Assembly: GCA_025331435.1 (NCBI GenBank)
Contig: JAIWNI010000039.1
Location: 1 to 64,000, forward strand
Length of the DNA: 64,000 nt
Origin: Choanephora cucurbitarum
Taxonomy: Eukaryota; Mucoromycota; Mucoromycetes; Mucorales; Choanephoraceae
Direction: 5' to 3'
In this document: positions 22,954-33,825 of the stretch, piece by piece
Position numbering within the stretch: the stretch's first letter is position 1
Layout: every line of letters begins with the position of its first letter
The notes under the pieces: model-generated
The model's input: only the letters and a program-made list of their open reading frames with translations
What the model was told of the DNA's origin: nothing
The model's database searches: none
Position numbers and translations under genes: made by a program

Positions 22954-25900
22954 ATGATGAATAATACAGTATCACAGCAACCGAAAGAACAAATTCCTTC
23001 ACGATATGTAGAATTCATGAAGACCGGAAGAGAAATCGAGCAAGTCATCTCAAAGGACAGTAACTATCCTGATCTTGCCGACATGTTGAAAGGTAAAGAA
23101 GACGTTGCTTTATCCATAAAAAAAAAGAAACTCATCCTGTTTCTCTTGACCTAATGACAGCTGCCACTTCATCTACCTACGCGCTTCCTTTAATCAACTC
23201 AGAGCGCGAATTTTCTGAAATAGGCAAGATCAACACACCTGCTCATCTTTACGATAGAATAGCCAGTAAAGTTTTTTTAAAACGCTTTTAACATGGTGTA
23301 TTGATTTTCTATTGTTAGATGTACAATGTCGTACTTTCTCAGGCATTTTTCCACAAATTTCTCGGGCTTGGTTGACGATTGACAACATCTTGTATTTATG
23401 GGATTATACCGAACCGTAAGATATGCGCGAAACAAATTGAATGTTCCTTATTGATTCTATTGTAGTGATGCTTCTATTTTTGAGTACAAAGATCAAGATC
23501 AAGTGATTACCACAGCTGAAATCATGAAGCCTAAAAAAGGTAAAAAAAAAAATAAGCCTCTAGACACGCTATTGACTCTTTTTTCTTAAAAGGTATTCTG
23601 GATGAATCAGTTGAATATGTGATTGCAGTAGCCACACCTTTACAGATCATCTTTATTGCTGCTTCAAATACTGCTCATGCATCACAACAGTATGGAAACA
23701 AGGCTGAGGGATACCAGTATTTCGCTACTCGAGCCACTATCAGTACAGACGAAGTGAGATGTCGCAAAATGTTCAGTACAGAGGACGGTCGATTGTTCTT
23801 GATCAGTAACGATGGCAGTCTACATGAGATCTTTCTGGCTGTAAGGCTATAAAAAGTGTGATGATGTCCATACTAACTCTAGAATAGTGTAGTGCTGATT
23901 CTTGGTTTGGACGTGATCATATGGTCCGTAGAACATACAGTACAGCACCTTCTCTCTTTCAGAGACTGTTGAATACAGTACAACATCGTAAGTGAACAAA
24001 ATGCAAGCCTAACATTCTTAACTCATTCCACTAGCTTTCATTCAATCCGCCGTCGTCGACAATGAACGCAACATCCTCTATTTACTATGTGAACGATCGA
24101 TGATTGAAGTCGTCTATCTAGGCGATCCAGCACAACCCTACAAACCTGTCTTTATGTACTCATCCATCACCGAAGACGGTATTCAATTGGCTAGACAGAG
24201 TGGAAAGACAAGTGCAGTCAGCGATTTCGAAGTGAGTTCGATTCATGTTATTTCCACACAAGAATCAAAACGGTATCACCTGGTGGCCGTGACCAAGACA
24301 GGCCATCGTCTTTACTTTTCACACCATCAGGACGGCATTCGATCGACCATGGCAACCACAGGACCACCCAATTCACTCGTCCTGGGACACATTCGATTCC
24401 CACCTGTCGAACCCATTCAACCAGGCGAGATAGCACCTGTTTATTCCAAATCGTTTTACGATCGAGGTTTATGCATCTCCGTCAGAGCCAGAGACGATTT
24501 ATCCGATTCGCTTCAGATAGCCTCCGTTGGCACTGGCAAGCTTATTTCACCAAAGACCAATCCATCCACTAATTATACTAATATCAATAATAATAATACT
24601 TCTTTGGTAAAGCAACAACATAGATTTTTTTTTACTGTTTTTTTTTTCTTTTTTCTTTTGTTTGTTCATATTTTTTTTTTTTTTTATGTAGTCTGATAGT
24701 TATTACGAAACAAGAGCCTCTCTTCAGATTCCCGAGAAAGTAGGTACACTTGTCGAACTGAAGAACTCAACCCACCATGCTTTAAATGAAGTCTCGGAAC
24801 AACTGTCGGACACACCCCGTCGATTTGCCGTCTTGACTACACAACACATTCGATTCTATCAAAAGCAAAGGCCGGTAGATATCCTTCATTATCTGATCCA
24901 ACAGTACAACACCCAATCCAATCTCTATAGACATCATATAGAAACATTTTCAGAGAAATATTCGCAACGAGAGGCCTGTGCCATGTGTCTGTCCATCGCT
25001 TGTCATAGTGTAGACACACGAGTGATAGAGACTGCTGTCAAGTTGTTTGAACGTTTTGGTGGACAACCTTCTTCTACCTCAGCTCCTCGAGTCATGGGTA
25101 ACTTTCTGACACTGGTGGCAAAGGGAGATTCGGTCGTTTTCAGTGGCAAACGAGATGGTCTTCTTTTGTATTTTGCACGTCTCATTTCACCTGTCTGGAA
25201 GTTAAAGTTCTTTACTGCAAGGTAAATGATATGTCAAGAGAGTAGATCAAAAGTCTTATTTTTTTTTATTTTATAGTGAACCTCTCGACAGTCAGATAGT
25301 AGACAAATTGACTGCAGTGAAAGAAAACCTTGTTAAGCTTAGAAACTTTTTGGATAGGTACATACTTGTCTAGATGGACTGTTGATCATCCTATTGGACT
25401 AAACACGTTAGTATAGATTTCCTCAATTGCATACATCACCAGATATTACAGATCCCAAATTTGAGTTAAATGATGACAGTTCGATTTCTTCAGAAGTGGT
25501 AAAAAAAAAAGAATTAGTCTTTAGATTTTAAGCAATGCAACTCATCTATCATCATTTAGGCTGATCGACAATCCATGCATGCGATCTATATCACATTAGT
25601 GAAGGCCATTGAGGCTATTTCATTTATTACATTTGCTGTAGATGCAATCATGTACACTGGTATTAAACAATTGTAAGTGTGTTGAGTATGATACCTATCA
25701 AGTCAACTCATTCATTCTGTAGCCTAAGTGACAATGTAGATAAAGACAAAGTGTATGTTCTCGATCTCTGTTCTATCTTGACCACAGTAGACGGCCGTGA
25801 ATTTGTCGATGAGATTGTGATAGGCATCATTGTCCGATTCCGATCTGGTTACGGCCATGTAGGTCACCACTTTGTCAGTGAGGAACTTCAGACCAAATGC

Positions 25901-26872
25901 AGCAACTTTTTCGGCCCAGACAGCATTGCCTTCTACAAAGGTCTAGAACATCTCTTGTCTGTCGATTACGAAGATTCTGAAGCCGAAAAGGATCGCGACC
26001 TAAGACAATCACTGGCCTATTTCAAACAAGCAGCAGACAATCTCCCTAAACTTGCCAGTATCTGCACTCAATACAAAAGACATTCATTTCATATGGGCAT
26101 CATTGAATTAGCACTAGAACGAGCTCACAGACTGGATCCTACCGAAAAGGCCTTTTTGGCATACGAAGATCCTGAGTTACAGACAGAGAGCAACATGGCG
26201 CTGATCTTTGATCGTTTCCATGTCTATACTTATATCCTGGATGCCTTGGCAGATGCTGCTGCTGCCAAAAGCAATCCTGCCTTACCTGAATACAGCCGTA
26301 TCCAGAACCCACCACAGTTCTATCAAAACCTGTTGAATAGAGCCTTAGCCAGTACCGATCGATGTTTCCATTACCGACTCTATCAATGGCTTATAGAGAA
26401 CAACCTGATGAGCGATCTTCTCTCGGTCAATTCACCTCTCTTGCTTCGTTATCTGGAGCGGTACGAAAGTGACAAAAAGATGAAATATGAATTCCTATAC
26501 CAGTACTATCGAACACGAGAGGATTACATCCAGGCCTCTCGATACATGACAGCCTTGGCTCATATCGACAATATCTCTTTAGAGTCTCGTAGTGAGTATT
26601 TTGCAAATGCGCTTATCACTGCTCAGTGTATTGCCTTTCAAGCACCCGAGTACGATCATGATTATGTGAACCAGCTGCGTCAACGATTGGCATGGGTGCA
26701 GCTTCAGAAACGCGTGCAAGATATCATTAGAATTCAAGGTGGATTGGATTCTGCCAATGCCATTGAACAGTTGAACCGAAGTCTGTTTTCGCCTGATCAA
26801 CTTCGTACTGATTTTGCTCAATTTCCTCATATTGTGCAGTTATTAAATGAAGAGGCAGCTCGTTCTTCATAA
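22954..26872 (+). CDS. NUP155: Inner-ring nucleoporin Nup155/Nup170
   Basis: This is a large gene of about 12 exons, starting MMNNTVSQQPKEQIPSRY. The N-terminal half is a beta-propeller typical of Nup155. It shows IFPQISRAWLTIDNILYLWDY, ESVEYVIAVATPLQIIFI, STEDGRLFLISNDGSLHEI and VVDNERNILYLLCERSMIEV, which match family blades in order. The C-terminal half is alpha-solenoid (AYFKQAADNLPKLASICTQY, LYQWLIENNLMSDLL, YYRTREDYIQASRYMTALAH). This protein links the inner ring to the pore membrane and organises the nuclear pore complex. By my intron estimate the product is near 1,090 residues, shorter than yeast Nup170 (1,502) or human Nup155 (1,391), so some loops are probably trimmed or an exon was missed. 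A T-rich intron lies at about 24606-24690. The 3' exon (25722-26872) is intron-free. Confidence 0.93.
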
Positions 26873-28242
26873 GCGTTCATTTGCTCTTTTCTTACATTTC
26901 TTTTTTTTTTAAAAAATAAAAATGATGACTGTGTAATTCAAAGGTAACTGTCAGAATCATCTACTAACGAAACCATTGGGTTGAACAACCATGTCTTTAA
27001 AAGAAATAGTCTACACTTTTTGAATCCAATGGCATTTGATTCAGTAAAGCCCTAAATGGATACAATTCATCAAAAAAAGAGTCCTTACTTGTTTTAGTGT
27101 GCATCAGTTTGACAACATATCCAATCTGATAAGGCATTGAAGTGGATGCTTTAGGATTTATAAAAGATCCAAAATATATATCCTATTTATGGGTTTACTC
27201 TTGTACAACTCACTCCAAAAACTTTAAAGTATGTGGCCCGAGTGTTGACTAAAGAGTCACTTTTATGCACCGAGTGATACCCTTAAACAAAAGAAAGCTA
27301 ACCTTGACTGTTTCGGGAATCATATAAGGTGAGAATAAGTTCATTTTCTGCAATCGTTTTTAATTTAATTATATTTAATTTTTGGTACCTTAATTTCTGT
27401 TCTTGTTTCAAGCCTATTTATGAATTTACTGACTGTAGTTGAAATAGGGCAGATAAAGTAGATAGCCTACACTCTCTTGCTTATATAGGAACAAAGCCAT
27501 GTTTCGCTGAGAGGGAATCGAAAGCAGGCCCCACGAAAAAAAGAATGCTTATCATGTGACTTGAAGGAATTGACTACAAATAAAGTTCTTTGGTCTCATA
27601 GTTTATGCTACTTGATCTCAAAAAAGGATGGATCCTATGCTGTTTGCATTAATTTTTGGGTTTGATAGCAAACGAACCTTTCCTCGAGTGAAACTACGGA
27701 ATTTGACATATAAAGAAATAGCAAGTGCGCTTTTGTTATAAATTAATAGGATTCTATTTCAAATCAAAAAGAAACAATTGTTGTTATTTCTTTCTTTTTT
27801 TTAAAAAGAATCAAATAAGGTAAAAAAATTTTTTTTTAGATGGTGAATCATGAAAAAATTCAGGTTGATATCGCAGTATATGTTCATTGGATGAAGGAGA
27901 TTGAAGTTAGCATGTTTAACTCTAAAGAAATGAGCCTGGAAGCGATGGGAATTTACGGTTAAAATGTTAAAATTACGAACTATGTGCTACATTTCCTCCT
28001 TTTTTTTTTGATAGAAAATAGGATTTTCTTTCAGAAAAAAAAAAAAATAAAAAAGGCTGAAACATTTGGAAACTGATTGGCAGCTTATTTACATGTAACC
28101 CAAGAAAAAAAGTTTAAACTGATTTCATTTTATTCTTTTTTCTTTATCTTTCTTTTTCCAAAGTATACATAGAGTGTATATTTTCTTTTCTCTTTTTGGA
28201 AATCTATATATATATATCTTGTAGATTATAAAAAGAAAGATT
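26873..28242. other. 1.4 kb spacer without a supported gene
   Basis: This spacer lies between two plus-strand genes. It is AT-rich with many T/A runs and TATATATATA near 28205-28216, about 30 bp upstream of the methyltransferase start. No exon pattern or RNA is seen. Confidence 0.5.
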
Positions 28243-29780
28243 ATGGGACAACCACAATCAAGCGTTACCATGGATACCCCAAAGAGTTACCCCACAAGAG
28301 ATCCTCAATCGACCACAAAACGACCTCCAGCAAAGAAACTACCGCCACCCAACATGGGATCTTTTTTCGATGCTCAGATGGCAACACCGTTACCTCATGC
28401 TCATGTTCGGAAACCTAATCGACCAAAAAATGATTTCAATTTCTATTTTGAAGCAGCATCTGTAACGCCTCAACCCGCCACTAGCACCAATTCTCGATCA
28501 CACAACTCTTCCAAGAAGAAATCATCCTCTTCTTATGCTTCATCCTACAAGAATTGCACTCGCACCACAACCAGTTCATCCTCTACTTCTTCCACAACCA
28601 GTTCAACCCTGATCAATGAACAGCCTGATAAACAGGATAAAACAGACCAAAAGACAAACTATATTATCATTCAAGGCAGGCGATATTGGAGGGGCCATGG
28701 TTTTCATCACTTTTATTTACCTCACGACGATGATGAATCAGATCGATTGATGAATTTAGTAAGCTATTGATAGCTATATTCTATATTCAATACTAATGAC
28801 TCCCAATAGCACTATATTCTAAAGTCTATCTTTCAAGGCAATTTCACAGCACCTGTCAGTCGATTGCTTGAACAGACAAAGAAGGCAAAAGTACTTGATA
28901 TTGGTTGTGGTGCAGGCACCTGGTAATGTTATTTAAAATTAAAAAGAAAAAGGTGATTAAAAGGTGGATTAGGATTCTGGAAATGGCCACTGAATATCCT
29001 CAAGCTGAATTCATTGGTATTGATGAATACCCTGGATTCCCAACTCATATCAAACCAAGCAATTCACGCTTTGTAGCACATAATGTACTCAAGGGACTTC
29101 CTTTTGAAGACAAAACCTTTGATTTTGTATATATGAGAATGATGATCATCTATTTTACACCGGAAAAACTATCCTATCTACTATCAGAAATCAATCGAGT
29201 CATGAAACATGGTGCCTATCTTGAGATTGTAGACACTAACTATACTGTTCGTCATGCAGGTCCTTTGACAACGAAAGCTATCAACCAAGATTGTAAGTTA
29301 TTTGTTTCTGTTGTCATTTTTTGTTATTCATATTGGATTCTAGTGAAATTCATACTGTATTCTGGCTCATTGGCAGAGAGAATGATTCAACAAGATTTAG
29401 CTACCAATCATCCTATCTTTAACTATCTCCTCATGGCCTCTTCATCCCCTCAACAGCCTGCTACATCGTTCATTGGTAACTTTATTGATATCTGCCAAGA
29501 TTATGTTAGTTTACCGCTGGGTTGGAATGATAATCAAGTGTGTGCATTACATACAAAGAACTTTGAATCCTTCTTGCGCGGTCTAAGGCCACGAGATCCT
29601 GAAGCACTTGCCTTAACCCAGCATGTAATAGATGATGTGATGGACGAATGTGAGCGATCCAAGTCTCAACTTGACTGGTTTTCCTGTTATGCCCGTAAAC
29701 CACCTATGGAAACAGAAGAAATTGATCAAAACACATTAGAGTCTATTCATGAATTTGTGGAAGGCTTTGTTGATGTATAA
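28243..29780 (+). CDS. SAM-dependent class I methyltransferase with Ser-rich head
   Basis: Four exons with short introns near 28759-28809, 28922-28963 and 29293-29343. The first 130 residues are low-complexity Ser/Thr (SSKKKSSSSYASSYKN, TTTSSSSTSSTTSSTLI). An IQGRRYWRGHGFHHFYLPHDDDE segment leads into a Rossmann methyltransferase domain with motif I AKVLDIGCGAGTW, motif II region AEFIGIDEYPGF, motif III GLPFEDKTFDFVYMRMMIIYF and post-III VMKHGAYLEIVDTNY. This is a class I fold that transfers methyl from S-adenosylmethionine. The substrate is not evident. It belongs to a group expanded in Mucorales (LPHD.DE.DRL.NL.HY...F..NF.APV pattern) that is related at a distance to LaeA-like enzymes. The C-terminal half (HPIFNYLLMASS, LPLGWNDNQVCALHTKNF) is family-specific. 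The N-terminal Ser run may be regulatory. Confidence 0.88.
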
Positions 29781-29870
29781 TAAAAGTTTCTGTTGTACAA
29801 CTATTTCTATCATTATGAGCACCCATGGTATCATCCATTTTAAAGTCAGATAGGTTATACATCATTTTTA

Positions 29871-30563
29871 TTAAATAGTAGTAGTAGTAAGAGCACGATG
29901 GGCTTCAGCTAGTTGGGCTTCAAGCACACGAATACGTTCTTCAAGACCTTTGTCTTTTGAGACCAAAGCACTCTTTTCCGACTCTAGCACGGCAACACGG
30001 GTCGTAAGTCGGGCATTATCAGACTCAAGCTCAGTGACTTGTTTCTCCAAGGTTTCCATCTTGATGATTTTCTTGAGACGTGAACGACGAGCGGCATCTG
30101 TATTCTTTTGACGCTTCTGAGCAGCCTCATCACTCTCGACATTCTCAGATTTACGCTTATTGGTGATCGGAGGTGTAAATCCACCAGGACGAGGAGCGAT
30201 AGGTACCACATTCTTGGGCATGATAGGCACTGTCTTGCGAGGAGGGACAACAGGGCGTGGAGGAGGGAGATTGGTATTGAGGATATCAGGAAACAAGGCA
30301 ACAAGGGGGTCATGATTGGCTGTCATGTCTTGATGGACAGAACCAGGACTGGTGGTCAAGGGAGGTGAGATAGGTAAGAATTGAAAGAGATCGTTGAAAT
30401 CAGGTGTTTCTTCCTTGACCATCAAATCAGGATTGACAATGAGTTGGTTGAGCCAATCATTGACTGTCAATGAATTGGGTTGTGGAGTGTAAGCTTGGTT
30501 TGACTGAGCATCATAACCAGTCACGAGGAATGGATAAGTGAGTTGATGGTTTACTGGATTCAT
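29871..30563 (-). CDS. bZIP transcription factor, Gcn4/CpcA/Cpc1 type
   Basis: This is a single exon of 230 residues beginning at the ATG at 30563. A DFNDLFQFLP acidic-hydrophobic segment near residues 55-64 resembles a Gcn4-type activation patch, followed by Pro-rich stretches (PPPRPVVPPRK). The basic region is AAQKRQKNTDAARRSRLKK (residues 147-165), keeping the N..AARRSR DNA-contact core of Gcn4. The leucine zipper follows as METLEKQVTELESDNARL and a second coil to about residue 220. Gcn4-type proteins bind TGA(C/G)TCA as dimers and switch on amino-acid biosynthesis under starvation. Upstream ORFs in the leader (see the two following entries) match the translational control of this family. 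The LEU1 gene 12 kb away has such sites in its promoter. I do not claim which Gcn4-like paralogue this is. Confidence 0.9.
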   Translation of the reverse strand: MNPVNHQLTYPFLVTGYDAQSNQAYTPQPNSLTVNDWLNQLIVNPDLMVKEETPDFNDLFQFLPISPPLTTSPGSVHQDMTANHDPLVALFPDILNTNLPPPRPVVPPRKTVPIMPKNVVPIAPRPGGFTPPITNKRKSENVESDEAAQKRQKNTDAARRSRLKKIIKMETLEKQVTELESDNARLTTRVAVLESEKSALVSKDKGLEERIRVLEAQLAEAHRALTTTTI

Positions 30564-30583
30564 TTTTTTTTATAAAATATTTT

Positions 30584-30718
30584 TTAATTTGGATAGTTGG
30601 AATCAGAGTCAGTTTTCTTTCTGGAACAGGTGGAGGGCTCGTCAGTAGTATAAGAGAAGAAGGGCTTGGAGGGGTAAGGGTTAGAGAGAACCACTTTTTG
30701 AGGACAAACAATAAACAT
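30584..30718 (-). promoter_or_regulatory. Upstream ORF 2 (44 codons) in the bZIP leader
   Basis: An ATG at 30718 opens a 44-codon frame (MFIVCPQKVV to SDSNYPN) that stops at 30584, only 20 nt before the bZIP ATG. In Neurospora cpc-1 and Aspergillus cpcA a second, longer upstream ORF lowers translation when amino acids are plentiful. The short distance to the main start leaves little room for ribosomes to restart after it, so it should be inhibitory unless bypassed. That the transcript starts upstream of it is inferred, not seen. Confidence 0.6.
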
Positions 30719-30814
30719 ATTAAACAACAAATAATTTAACAAGACAATCAATTAACAAGATAACAAAGAGGGTGACAAGAGGATAATTTAACAAATTAAA
30801 AGGGGGGGGGGGGT

Positions 30815-30829
30815 TTAGAAGGCAATCAT
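30815..30829 (-). promoter_or_regulatory. Upstream ORF 1 (4 codons) in the bZIP leader
   Basis: ATG ATT GCC TTC TAA encodes a minimal peptide (MIAF), like uORF1 of GCN4 and cpcA, which lets ribosomes stay bound and resume scanning. It lies 96 nt before uORF2. A run of 12 C (on this strand; G at 30802-30813) begins one base after its stop. No other ATG lies between the two on this strand, nor for about 210 nt upstream of it. Confidence 0.55.
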
Positions 30830-31328
30830 TTTTTCTTAACTATGTCAGTGAGGTTAAAGAAAAAATAAACAAAAATAAGTATTAGTTAAGAGAGAGAGAG
30901 ATTAGAGTGTGTTTGTTAAAACTTGTCAAAGAGAAAAAGAGAGAGAAAAAAAAAAAAGAGAAAAAAAAAGAAAGGGAATTTATTGGTTTTATATTTTTAA
31001 GGTTATGACTAAGAGTAAATGAAAAAATTTCTTTTGAAATATGCATTTTTACTCTTTTGCTGTTTTAGGAAACTTATAGGATGTACACTCCTCCATAACA
31101 TAATATACTTTTATATGCCTATGCTTTCTTTTTTTCTCTCTCTTTCTCTCTTTCTTTCTTTCTCCCATATAAGCTTTTGTTTAACACAAGATAAATGTTC
31201 CATCTTTCCACCTCCTTATCTATATCGTATGAATTTGATTGGACGGATTAGATTGCTCATAATTGATGAAGGTAGCTGATTGGAGCGTTTATTAAAACTC
31301 AAGAAAAAAGAGCGTGTGAACAATAAAC
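30830..31328. other. Promoter-side spacer of the bZIP gene
   Basis: This is AT-rich DNA with GAGAGA and pyrimidine tracts (minus-strand CT-rich near 30890-30965) typical of promoters in this window. It also carries the 3' side of the next minus-strand gene. No gene is seen. Confidence 0.5.
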
Positions 31329-32912
31329 TTAGAGATCGTTCACTTGCCAATGAACTGCTTTGATTTTCTTTCTTACAATATAAGGTTGGTGAATCTTTCT
31401 TAACAGACGCTCTTTTCGCTTTGTACAATTCTGGTACCTTGTCTTGGGCTGATTGATGATCCAGATGTGTGCCTGTCGCTGTCTTAGAAAAATGTGTGTC
31501 CGATCTCGCTTTGTCTGATTATCTACAAAAGTCGATAAGGCTTGACGGCATTGTTTGATAAGCTGAGTCTTGTTGTCTATTTCTGCTTGCTGGGTTTTAT
31601 TGTTATGTGGTATATCTTTTGGTGGTATGCTATTCTCTGATGGTAGATTCCTTTTTATGTAAGAGTGAGCATGGTCTTCTTTTGATGGTGCATCTTGTGG
31701 CTGGCAATTGATTGACAGATCCTTCTCTGACTGTGGTATATCTTCTGCATCCTCAGACTGTACTTCTTGCATCTCTTCATCAACCATTGGTATACTATCT
31801 GACGGCATGTCCTCTGGCTGCATCATCTCTGGTTGTGTGGTTTCTTCTTTAGTAACATCTTCTGGCTGTATTTCTTGAGACTCTGCATTGTCCGTTTGTA
31901 GACTATCTAACTGTATATCCTCTGATTGTAATTCTTGAGAGTGTGTGTTGTCCATCTGTATATCTGACTGTACTTCTTGAGACTCTGCATTGTCCGTTTG
32001 TAGACTATCTAACTGTATATCCTCTGACTGTAATTCTTGAGAGTGTGTGTTGTCCATTTGTATATCTGACTGTATTTCTTGAGACTCTGCATTGTCCATC
32101 TGCATACTTTCTGATGGCATATCCTCTGTCTCCATGTCTTTTGATTGCGTCCTTTCTGATTGTGTATTTTCTTCAGACTGAATAGCGTGTGGTTCAGTAT
32201 TGAGCCCTTGCACATTTTCTGATGGCACATCTTTAGACTGCATGATCTCTGATTGTTCATCTGTATGGATCGATTGAATGCTTTCTAACTGTACCCCTTC
32301 TTCTTCTTGAGAATCTTGTAGTTCTGCATTGACCCTATTCTCTGACTCATTGTCTTTTGATAGTGCATGAATAATACTCTTATTTTCTGATACATTATGT
32401 TCTGATAAATCAGCCAATCGTATCTGCTCATTCTCTGACTCTCTATCCTGCTGTACATCAGAAAAGTCTTTTAGCTTAATATAGATGCGTACTTTTTGCA
32501 TTCTCTTGACACTCTCTTGTTTATCCTGTTCTGATGAGACATCAGGCTGTTTACGTCGTTTCAGGTGGTATTGCTGTAGATGACTGGGCAAAAGTGAGAC
32601 ATGACTTAGATCCATAGGCCATGTTGCATCTGACTTTCTTATGGGATCTTTCAGTTGTGATTTGACAGGTGGTGGATCTTTGGGTGCCATCTGTTGTGGT
32701 TTTCCAATATTCACTTGAGGTCGACGCATGTTTAGATCAGTTGAACCCCATAACTCGGATAGAATGTGGCGATCGTGTTCAGATGGTCCATTGAACAGGA
32801 GATCACTGTCTGTTAAATGGCGAGAAGAAGGTGCAGAGACAAACTCAAGGTCCAACACTTCCTTTTGAGGTAGAATTCTCTTCTTCTTTTTAGTCTTTAT
32901 TAAGGTTGGCAT
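31329..32912 (-). CDS. Acidic, repeat-containing protein of unknown function
   Basis: This is a single exon of about 527 residues, taking the ATG at 32912 (MPTLIKTKKKKRILPQKE). Upstream in-frame codons have no other ATG and end in the divergent promoter. The head is basic. The middle (about residues 215-420) is a long Glu/Gln/Ser/Asp region, with a 34-residue unit containing DNTHSQELQSEDIQLDSLQT in two near-identical tandem copies plus a partial third. The C-terminus is strongly basic (KERLLRKIHQPYIVRKK). An opposite-charge layout of this sort suggests a nuclear or scaffold protein, but no known domain is recognised. A short motif, LSELWGSTDLNMRRP, near residues 50-65 may be conserved. Function unknown. 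Confidence 0.75.
   Translation of the reverse strand: MPTLIKTKKKKRILPQKEVLDLEFVSAPSSRHLTDSDLLFNGPSEHDRHILSELWGSTDLNMRRPQVNIGKPQQMAPKDPPPVKSQLKDPIRKSDATWPMDLSHVSLLPSHLQQYHLKRRKQPDVSSEQDKQESVKRMQKVRIYIKLKDFSDVQQDRESENEQIRLADLSEHNVSENKSIIHALSKDNESENRVNAELQDSQEEEGVQLESIQSIHTDEQSEIMQSKDVPSENVQGLNTEPHAIQSEENTQSERTQSKDMETEDMPSESMQMDNAESQEIQSDIQMDNTHSQELQSEDIQLDSLQTDNAESQEVQSDIQMDNTHSQELQSEDIQLDSLQTDNAESQEIQPEDVTKEETTQPEMMQPEDMPSDSIPMVDEEMQEVQSEDAEDIPQSEKDLSINCQPQDAPSKEDHAHSYIKRNLPSENSIPPKDIPHNNKTQQAEIDNKTQLIKQCRQALSTFVDNQTKRDRTHIFLRQRQAHIWIINQPKTRYQNCTKRKERLLRKIHQPYIVRKKIKAVHWQVNDL
31868..32071 (-). repeat. Tandem 102-bp in-frame repeat (two copies plus partial third)
   Basis: Units 31868-31969 and 31970-32071 differ by only a few bases, and a third partial copy starts at 32072. 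The 102-bp period is a multiple of three, so each unit adds 34 residues and keeps the frame. Such near-identical units typically vary in copy number among strains. Confidence 0.9.
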
Positions 32913-32976
32913 CGATTTTTTTATAAAGAGAGACAAAAAAATATTTTTTTCTTCTTCTTCTTTTTCTTTAAATAAA

Positions 32977-33825
32977 ATGGGTTTAACAGTAGAAAAGTGT
33001 TGTTGCTTTATACCTCTTCGTTTGGGTACATTGATTATCGCTTTATGGTTTTTTGTGAGTCTATGTAACAATACGATGAGTTTCTTATTGACAACAAAAA
33101 AAAAAGGTAGCTTATTTGCTAGATACAATCACAGGCTTCTTGGGCATCAATTGTAAGTCAAATGGAACTTACCTTTCCTGTTTGACTCATACGATTATCA
33201 TAAGCTATTGTTGTTTATTCAGGACAGACAGCCAAAGCATGGTATTATATCAATTTCTTATTCACTGTGCTTGTACTTGTGGGTGGTCTGTTTGGTATCT
33301 TTGGTTCTCTCTTTGTATGTAACGACAGACAATCAACCCTACTCGAATAACTGACGTGTTATCAACTAGGCTCAAAGAAGATCAGCACGCTTGTTTAGTG
33401 TTGTTGTCTGGATTTGTTGTGGTTTATCGATATTAAAGTACGTCATCTCACTCGGTTTGATGGCTGCTTATCGTCACACCATGATCCAGACCTGTATTCG
33501 CTCTGGCATGGTAGGCATAAGCAATGCTCAGACCAACCTGACACCCACCACTGTCTCTGTTGGGGGTTATTATACACCTGTCAAATACCCAGAGACACTC
33601 AATGCCAATGCTACTTCAGAAGAAGATTGTGAACATGCCATGCAGCTGATGATCATCAGTTGGGGTGTTGTTGGTTTCTTTGTTCAACTGTTGCAAGTTT
33701 ATTTTGCTACTGTTGTCAATGCTTATGCTTCTCGACTTGAGCAAGGCACTCGTCATCATCGTCTTCATGATGACCAAACTAAAGATTTTGAAGAATCTCG
33801 ATTCCATATGTCTACTGTATATTAA
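32977..33825 (+). CDS. Four-transmembrane-segment protein, fungal type
   Basis: Four exons (32977-33054, 33107-33152, 33232-33314, 33370-33825) give 220 residues in frame, the third acceptor being the least sure. The first exon reads EKCCCFIPLRLGTLIIALWFF: a triple-Cys start that may be palmitoylated, followed by a hydrophobic segment. Three further hydrophobic segments are seen (YYINFLFTVLVLVGGLFGI, LFSVVVWICCGLSILKY, MIISWGVVGFFVQLLQVYF). The cysteines and N-glycosylation-like NATSEED between TM3 and TM4 suggest a lumenal loop. The hydrophilic tail is about 40 residues. This tetraspan layout is common in fungal membrane proteins of unknown role. No tetraspanin CCG signature is present, so I do not assign that family. 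It shares a 64-bp divergent promoter with the acidic repeat gene. Confidence 0.7.
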
